A DNA stretch of 64,000 nucleotides, from NCBI GenBank assembly GCA_023419375.1, contig JAEZYD010000030.1, positions 36,255 to 100,254 of the forward strand. Reading direction: 5' to 3'. Positions 59,544 through 64,000 of the stretch are shown in pieces. The stretch comes from Pseudomonadota bacterium. GTDB lineage: Bacteria; Desulfobacterota; Desulfovibrionia; Desulfovibrionales; Desulfovibrionaceae. Below the pieces are notes generated by a model that did not search any database, was not told the origin of the DNA, and worked only from the letters and a program-made list of their open reading frames with translations. Every line of letters starts with the position of its first letter. Within the stretch, counting starts at the first letter, position 1. Both the position numbers and the translations under genes were made by a program.

Positions 59544-60566
59544 ATGAGCGCGTATTCCGATCTTACCAAATCCATGACTGCCCAGCCTTCGCGTTGGCTT
59601 ATCACCGGCGTTGCGGGCTTTATTGGCTCCAACCTGCTGGAACATCTGCTGAAACTTGGGCAGACCGTGGTTGGTCTGGACAACTTCCTTACCGGCTACC
59701 AGAAAAATCTGGACATGGTGCGCGACATCGTTGGCCCAGAAGCGTGGAGTCGGTTTACCTTCATCGAAGGCGATATTCGCGATATCGACACCTGCCACGC
59801 CGCCTGCAAGGGCGTGCAGCACGTTCTGCACGAAGCGGCCCTTGGTTCTGTGCCGCGTTCCATTGACGATCCGTTGTTGTCCAACAGCTGCAATATCACC
59901 GGCTATCTGCACATGCTTGTGGCCGCGCGCGATGCGGGCGTGAAAAGCTTTGTGTACGCCGCGTCTTCCTCCACCTACGGCGATTCACCCGAACTGCCCA
60001 AGGTGGAAGACAAGATCGGCAGCCCGCTTTCCCCTTATGCTGTCACCAAGTACGTGGACGAACTGTATGCGGATGTGTTTAACCGCTGCTATGGTTTCTC
60101 CAGCGTTGGTCTGCGGTATTTCAACGTGTTCGGCCAGCGCCAGGATCCTTACGGCGCGTATGCCGCCGTTATTCCCCAGTGGTTCGCCAGCCTCATCAAA
60201 AAGGAAACCGTTTTCGTGAACGGCGATGGCGAAACCAGCCGCGACTTCTGCTATATCGACAACGTGGTGCAGGCCAATCTGCTTGCCAGCTTTGCCCAGG
60301 GCGAAGCCACCAACAAGATTTACAACGTGGCCTTTGGCCAGCGCACCACCCTGAATGAGCTTTTTGACCTCATCAAGGAAGAAGTGGCCCGCCACAAGCC
60401 CGAAGTCATGAGTGCCGAATGCGTGCACTGTGACTTCCGCGCTGGTGATGTGCGGCACTCCCTTGCCGATATCGGCCGCGCAGAAAAGCTGCTGGGCTAC
60501 GGCCCGCAGTTTGACGTGCGCCAGGGCCTGCGCCTCGCGGGCGACTGGTACGCAGCCAACCTGTAG
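59544..60566 (+). CDS. UDP-N-acetylhexosamine 4-epimerase (WbpP-like)
   Basis: A 340-residue extended SDR. The NAD motif [19 protein letters not shown], the [14 protein letters not shown] block, the Ser-Ser-Ser/Tyr/Lys set ([22 protein letters not shown]) and [19 protein letters not shown] closely follow WbpP/TviC enzymes that interconvert UDP-GlcNAc and UDP-GalNAc (or the uronic acid forms). It is divergent from the GT4 gene, and the three probably supply one surface polysaccharide. AGGA is 7 bases before ATG 59544. A terminator follows the stop. Confidence 0.92.
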   Translation: MSAYSDLTKSMTAQPSRWLITGVAGFIGSNLLEHLLKLGQTVVGLDNFLTGYQKNLDMVRDIVGPEAWSRFTFIEGDIRDIDTCHAACKGVQHVLHEAALGSVPRSIDDPLLSNSCNITGYLHMLVAARDAGVKSFVYAASSSTYGDSPELPKVEDKIGSPLSPYAVTKYVDELYADVFNRCYGFSSVGLRYFNVFGQRQDPYGAYAAVIPQWFASLIKKETVFVNGDGETSRDFCYIDNVVQANLLASFAQGEATNKIYNVAFGQRTTLNELFDLIKEEVARHKPEVMSAECVHCDFRAGDVRHSLADIGRAEKLLGYGPQFDVRQGLRLAGDWYAANL

Positions 60567-60591
60567 CAGTCAACCGCATTCCAGAACTATG

Positions 60592-60616
60592 AAACCCCGC
60601 GCAAGCGGGGTTTTTT
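60592..60616 (+). terminator. Terminator after the 4-epimerase gene
   Basis: AAACCCCGC (60592-60600), GCAA loop, GCGGGGTTT (60605-60613), continuing as Ts. Confidence 0.92.
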
Positions 60617-60749
60617 GCTGCCCTAGGCTGGATTTAATTTGAAAGCTGCGCAGGAGCGGTTGCCGCAAAAGATTGTTTAGGGGCTGTGTATACTTGTCCT
60701 TTTGTTCTCTGGCGCTGCCAGAGGGCAAAAGAACAATTATACGCAGTCT

Positions 60750-61454
60750 CTAATTGTCGCCCACGACAAAAGCGCCGGGATACATGGCGCGGAAAATATC
60801 AAGCTCTTGCTGCGCGCCGAAAGAATCGGGCCACGGCCCCACCTGCACATTCCACATGTTGTTGCTGCCGTAGATGAGGCGTCCGCGTTTGCCTGTCTGG
60901 GAAAGGATGTTGATGAGGTTGTCGGCGTTGACCCTGTCGGCAAATGCCCCCACCTGCACATAAAAAGCCCCGGTAAGGTCGCCGTCTTCCTTCATGCGCT
61001 CAACGCCGCCCATGCTCTGAATGCGCACCCGCGCCGTGCCGGGGCCGAGGATGTTCAGGCGGCTGGCCGCAGCGCGGGAGAGGTCAATGACGCGGTCGTC
61101 CACAAAAGGCCCACGGTCGTTGACGCGCACAATGATGGAGCGCCCGTTGCCCATGTGGGTGACGCGCACCTTGGTGCCCAGGGGCAGCAGCTTGTGGGCC
61201 GCCGTCATGGCGTACTGATTGTAGGTCTCGCCATTGGCCGTGGTTTTGCCGTGGAAACCAGGGCCGTACCACGAGGCCGTGCCTTCTTCCACAAAACCGT
61301 TGGCTGACTTGAGGGGATAGTAGGTCTTGCCGCGCACCGTATAAGGGCGGCTGCCGGGAACCCCGCCTTTGCGCCAGGAGCGTGAACCGCAGCCGCTCAA
61401 GAGCGCGGCGCAAAGCAGGGCAACAAGGAAAACAAGGAGAGGTCTGACCGTCAT
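60750..61454 (-). CDS. rlpA: RlpA-family lipoprotein (lytic transglycosylase type)
   Basis: A 234-residue envelope protein. The signal peptide LLVFLVALLCAALLSGC ends in a lipobox with Cys about residue 22. The double-psi beta-barrel domain shows GTASWYGPGFHGKTTANGE, MTAAHKLLPLGTKVRVT and VRVNDRGPF with the Asp characteristic of RlpA. A SPOR domain follows (GAFYVQVGAFADRVNADNL), which binds denuded septal peptidoglycan. I chose ATG 61454 because it overlaps the preceding stop (ATGA); ATG 61460 two codons earlier is also possible. Confidence 0.92.
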   Translation of the reverse strand: MTVRPLLVFLVALLCAALLSGCGSRSWRKGGVPGSRPYTVRGKTYYPLKSANGFVEEGTASWYGPGFHGKTTANGETYNQYAMTAAHKLLPLGTKVRVTHMGNGRSIIVRVNDRGPFVDDRVIDLSRAAASRLNILGPGTARVRIQSMGGVERMKEDGDLTGAFYVQVGAFADRVNADNLINILSQTGKRGRLIYGSNNMWNVQVGPWPDSFGAQQELDIFRAMYPGAFVVGDN

Positions 61455-62449
61455 GCACATCCGCGCCCCTGACTGCTCAGGTAGGGCAGGCAGGGGAGTG
61501 TGTTCTTTTTGCCGCAGGCGGCGCACAGGCCGGAGCAGTCGGCCTCAGACGCGGCGGCGCATTCCAGTTCATGCAGCAGGGCAAGGCCTTCCTGTCCCAG
61601 ACTGCCATGGTCGCGTGCGCGGGCAAGCAGGGCCAGTGCCGGGTTGCGGCGGCCAGCATTGAGAAAATCCCTGGCAGCCAGAAGGTAGAGGCGCTCCCTG
61701 TCGTTGCCGAAGAGCGAAGCCAGAAGGTGCTCGTAACCCGCACCAAAGACCTGGCGGGCAAAGTCTTCTTCTGTGGCAAGCCAGCGCGCCAGATGGGCGT
61801 TGTGCCGCTCGACCGCCAGATAGCTTGTGAGAAGCCGCAGCCCGTGGGCCAGAACGTGCATTATGCGCGAAAGTTCGCGGGAGGAGCTTTCAGATGTTTG
61901 ACCGCCAAGGCCGCGCAAGGGGTTGTACATATCTGTCGTAACCCCGGGCCTGCGCGAAATCTGGATAAGTCGGTTGGCGTAGTGCTGGCCCTGAAAGGCG
62001 TCTTCCTTCAGCTTGGCGCATTCATGAAAGGCATAGCCGATGCACCAGTCAATGAGGGTTTCAAAAGCCTTCTGGGCATGAGCGCCCCCGGGCAGCACAT
62101 TGTCCGCATGGCGGCGCAGGGCAGTGATCTGCGCCATTTCTGCGGTATTGCCGTTTTCATCGGCGGGTTCTTCCGGCAACGGCAGCTCCAGAGGCGGCAT
62201 GCCTCCGGGGGCCATGGCCTCTATGCCGGGGCTGTTGCGGAAAAGGTGATGGGCCGTATCCTTGAGTCGCCAGAAAACACCCTTGCGCATGGCCTCGCCC
62301 AAAAGGTCGCGCAAGGCTGTGTAAGAAACGGCCCCGTCCACGTCAAAGCGGCGGCGTTGATCGGCCAGCAGGCTGTAAACGGTGCAATAGTCGCGCACCA
62401 GATCGCGCACGAGAAAATCGCGGTTGGCCAGCAGCCAGCGTCCGTTCAC
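61451..62449 (-). CDS. Unknown protein with C-terminal cysteine cluster (332 aa)
   Basis: A soluble 332-residue protein without recognised domains. It has a long helical, Arg- and Leu-rich body, an ELPLPEEPADENGNTAEM linker near residues 88-105, and a cysteine-rich end with CSGLCAACGKKNTLPC, a plausible metal-binding pattern. A GTG start has AGGAGG 7 bases upstream and overlaps the previous stop (GTGA). Position between a small gene and rlpA, with overlaps on both sides, indicates one operon, perhaps linked to envelope or redox functions. Confidence 0.7.
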   Translation of the reverse strand: MNGRWLLANRDFLVRDLVRDYCTVYSLLADQRRRFDVDGAVSYTALRDLLGEAMRKGVFWRLKDTAHHLFRNSPGIEAMAPGGMPPLELPLPEEPADENGNTAEMAQITALRRHADNVLPGGAHAQKAFETLIDWCIGYAFHECAKLKEDAFQGQHYANRLIQISRRPGVTTDMYNPLRGLGGQTSESSSRELSRIMHVLAHGLRLLTSYLAVERHNAHLARWLATEEDFARQVFGAGYEHLLASLFGNDRERLYLLAARDFLNAGRRNPALALLARARDHGSLGQEGLALLHELECAAASEADCSGLCAACGKKNTLPCLPYLSSQGRGCA

Positions 62450-62715
62450 GCTTCGTCCTCCTGGAGCAGGGCACGGGCCACGGCTATGTCGTACAACAGC
62501 AGGGGGTCAGATTCGGCATTGCGTTCTTGCTGATACATGCGCGCGGCGCTGCGCACCACCGCCATGCTCAGCCAGGGGTGGCGCTCCCACACTTCGGGAT
62601 GGTCGGCGCGCCAGAGGCGAAATTCAACCTCGCCGTCAGGCCCGCGGCGCACGTAGACGCGCGAAAGGGCATTGCCCGCCTGCGGGTGATAGTACAGTCC
62701 AAGTTCGTCTTTCAT
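62446..62715 (-). CDS. Small protein of unknown function (89 aa)
   Basis: An 89-residue soluble protein: YYHPQAGNALSRVYVRRG with a tail of FRLWRADHPEVWERHP and MYQQERNAESDPLLLYDIAVARALLQ. I recognise no family. The start is ATG 62715; AAGGG lies 12 bases upstream, which is a loose spacing. It overlaps the next gene by 4 bases and begins the three-gene minus-strand unit that is divergent from dsrA. Confidence 0.6.
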   Translation of the reverse strand: MKDELGLYYHPQAGNALSRVYVRRGPDGEVEFRLWRADHPEVWERHPWLSMAVVRSAARMYQQERNAESDPLLLYDIAVARALLQEDEA

Positions 62716-62833
62716 TATAATGATAACCCTTGCGAATATGGGCCATGCGAGGCCGTTGTTGGTGCGGCGCATCCGCACATTCCATTTTGATCATACGCGC
62801 AAGAAAGCACTTTGCCAAGGCTGTGCGGCAATG

Positions 62834-62851
62834 TTGTGAAAAATAGTACAA
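62834..62851. promoter_or_regulatory. Rex-like operator upstream of dsrA
   Basis: TTGTGAAAAATAGTACAA matches TTGTGAA-N4-TTCACAA at 11 of 14 defined positions. A TACAAT (62847-62852) that resembles a -10 overlaps it. Rex is a NADH-sensing repressor; the assignment is inferred from motif only. Confidence 0.45.
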
Positions 62852-62870
62852 TATTTAAGAAAAAAGTTGC

Positions 62871-62886
62871 TTTTTTACGTAAAAAA
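62871..62886. promoter_or_regulatory. Perfect AT-rich palindrome
   Basis: TTTTTTACGTAAAAAA is its own reverse complement over 16 bases and lies between the Rex-like site and dsrA. It could be a protein-binding site or a bendable upstream element. Confidence 0.35.
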
Positions 62887-63124
62887 ATGGCCGTGCGCCT
62901 CGCCTAAAGTAATGATTTTGGCATGCTGTGTTCACGTGCTTTGTGTCGCAAAGCCTTGATCGCCGGGTATTCTTGCGCCTTTTGCGTATATCATGCCGCC
63001 CCGGTTGTCATTACGTGGAAAATGGGCTAATCAGTGTTTTGACCGCGTTGCGGCCCGACGGTCGGTGGCCCTTGCACGTCCGTTATCCGCGATCCCTTGG
63101 GGCGTCCCGATTTTACGGGGCGGG

Positions 63125-63150
63125 CGCATGCAGGTTTTTACCTTCATGCG
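63125..63150 (+). promoter_or_regulatory. Hairpin in the dsrA leader
   Basis: CGCATG-C-AGGT (63125-63135), TTTT loop, ACCT-T-CATGCG (63140-63150): 10 paired bases with one mismatch. It sits about 135 bases before the dsrA start. CGCATGCA recurs at about 63168. Confidence 0.4.
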
Positions 63151-63242
63151 TGTGCTGGGGGGAGTATCCCCGCATGCACGGGCAGCGATTTCGCGCCTGT
63201 ACCCCGGATTGCCGCACCGGATCGCCGCAGTTGACCGGCACG

Positions 63243-63258
63243 TCACGCGAGCGCGTGA
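63243..63258 (+). promoter_or_regulatory. Hairpin near the dsrA ribosome binding site
   Basis: TCACGCG and CGCGTGA form a perfect 7-bp stem around a 2-base loop (or 6 bp around 4 bases), ending 16 bases before GGAGG at 63275-63279. Confidence 0.4.
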
Positions 63259-63286
63259 TACAAACAAACCATGTGGAGGTATGGCA

Positions 63287-64000
63287 ATGGCGAAACATGC
63301 AACCCCCTTGTTGGACCAGCTTGAAAGCGGCCCTTGGCCGAGCTTTGTGTCCGACATCAAACAGGAGGCGGCCTCTCGGGCCCAGAATCCCAAGGGTCTT
63401 GATTATCAGATCCCTGTGGACTGCCCTGAAGACCTTCTGGGTGTGCTTGAGCTTTCCTACAACGAAATGGAAACACACTGGAAGCACGGCGGCATCGTGG
63501 GTGTGTTTGGTTACGGCGGCGGCGTTATCGGCCGTTACTGCGACCAGCCCGAAATGTTCCCCGGCGTGGCGCACTTCCACACCATGCGTGTGGCCCAGCC
63601 TTCCGGCAAGTACTATCACAGCAAGTTCCTGCGCGACCTGTGCGATATTTGGGATCTGCGTGGTTCCGGTCTGACCAACATGCACGGCTCCACCGGTGAC
63701 ATCGTGCTGCTCGGTACCCAGACTGCCCAGTTGGAAGAAATCTTCCACGAACTGACCCACAACATGAATGTTGACTTGGGTGGTTCCGGCTCCAACCTGC
63801 GTACGCCTGAATCCTGCCTTGGCCAGTCGCGCTGTGAATATGCCTGCTACAACACGCAGGACATGTGCTACACGCTGACCATGGACTATCAGGACGAACT
63901 GCACCGTCCCGCCTTCCCCTACAAGTTCAAGTTCAAGTTCGACGGTTGCCCCAACGGCTGCGTGTGCGCCATGGCGCGTTCCGACTTTGCCGTTGTCGGT
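63287..64000 (+). CDS. dsrA: Dissimilatory sulfite reductase alpha subunit, 5' part (runs off the right edge)
   Basis: The first 238 residues of DsrA, which with DsrB and DsrC reduces sulfite toward sulfide. AKHATPLLDQLESGPWPSF and FGYGGGVIGRYCDQP are classic. The four Cys ligands of the siroheme-coupled 4Fe-4S cluster are at 177, 183, 221 and 225 (ESCLGQSRC and GCPNGC), and the sequence matches the Desulfovibrio type. GGAGG (63275-63279) is 7 bases before ATG 63287; ATG 63281 would be only 1 base away. Codon usage is strongly biased. The rest of the gene and dsrB must lie beyond the window. Confidence 0.98.
   Translation, partial: MAKHATPLLDQLESGPWPSFVSDIKQEAASRAQNPKGLDYQIPVDCPEDLLGVLELSYNEMETHWKHGGIVGVFGYGGGVIGRYCDQPEMFPGVAHFHTMRVAQPSGKYYHSKFLRDLCDIWDLRGSGLTNMHGSTGDIVLLGTQTAQLEEIFHELTHNMNVDLGGSGSNLRTPESCLGQSRCEYACYNTQDMCYTLTMDYQDELHRPAFPYKFKFKFDGCPNGCVCAMARSDFAVVG

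Larger units (their letters stand above)
62716..63286. other. Long intergenic region and probable 5' leader upstream of dsrA
   Basis: About 570 bases between the divergent small gene and dsrA. The first part is AT-rich and carries the Rex-like site and palindrome given separately; the later part is GC-rich and holds at least two hairpins. I did not find a confident -35/-10 pair. A plus-strand ORF at 62928-63674 that overlaps dsrA in another frame is not a credible gene. Confidence 0.5.

Noticed and set aside
62928..63674. A 248-residue plus-strand frame overlapping dsrA
   Set aside because: It is out of frame with dsrA and covers its start; dsrA is certain.

Overview
The window reads as chromosomal DNA of a sulfate-reducing deltaproteobacterium of the genus Desulfovibrio (Desulfovibrionaceae). 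The strongest evidence is dsrA, the alpha subunit of dissimilatory sulfite reductase, which runs off the right edge with its four iron-sulfur/siroheme cysteines at residues 177, 183, 221 and 225. A lactate permease, a large FAD plus Fe-S dehydrogenase of the D-lactate/glycolate oxidase type, and an F-type ATP synthase operon lacking the a and c subunits all fit the same lineage. I cannot fix the species without a search. GC content is high in most genes; the main exception is about 10.7-11.6 kb. I found no rRNA, tRNA, CRISPR array or insertion sequence.

Layout. 0-3.2 kb: end of a DUF721/DciA-like gene, a small unknown gene, a hotdog thioesterase, an FMN reductase and a cysteine-cluster protein. 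3.3-9.1 kb (minus): a large membrane protein and the 1183-residue FAD/Fe-S dehydrogenase. 9.5-11.4 kb: two unrecognised membrane proteins, the second followed by the nonsense-mutated remnant of a tandem paralogue. 11.8-14.1 kb (minus): cytochrome bd oxidase cydAB. 14.4 kb: htpG. 16.5-18.2 kb (minus): motA and motB. 18.5-23.4 kb: AsmA-family protein, cobyric acid synthase and a DMT exporter. 23.6-30.8 kb: hybrid sensor kinase, GT8 glycosyltransferase, cheW, then a sugar-aminotransferase/GtrA/GT2 cluster. 30.9-34.9 kb: lactate permease, potassium transporter kup and a small lipoprotein. 35.2-43.3 kb (minus): lepA and the ATP synthase operon. 43.7-46.5 kb (minus): a two-domain GT2 enzyme, shikimate kinase and an M24 peptidase. 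46.7-53.3 kb: pyrK, pyrD, an acyltransferase-like protein, an epimerase, an ABC-F ATPase and a MutT-type Nudix enzyme. 53.7 kb: a CHASE4-PAS-GGDEF-EAL protein. 56.8-60.6 kb: polysaccharide initiation (polyprenyl-phosphate sugar transferase, GT4, and a divergent UDP-HexNAc 4-epimerase). 60.7-62.7 kb (minus): RlpA and two unrecognised genes. 63.3 kb: dsrA.

How it fits together. Lactate uptake and FAD/Fe-S oxidation feed electrons to sulfite reduction, ATP synthase handles the proton gradient, and cytochrome bd deals with oxygen. The surface-polysaccharide and motility genes form a second theme. The most informative regulatory reads are two sigma-28-type promoters (motA and cheW), a probably leaderless pyrK transcript with an inverted repeat inside its promoter, and Rex-like sites before both dsrA and the atp operon. 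I found no convincing new defence or mobile system. The least explained sequences are the broken tandem membrane paralogue, the GT2-Rossmann fusion, the sensor kinase coupled to a glycosyltransferase, and the long structured dsrA leader.
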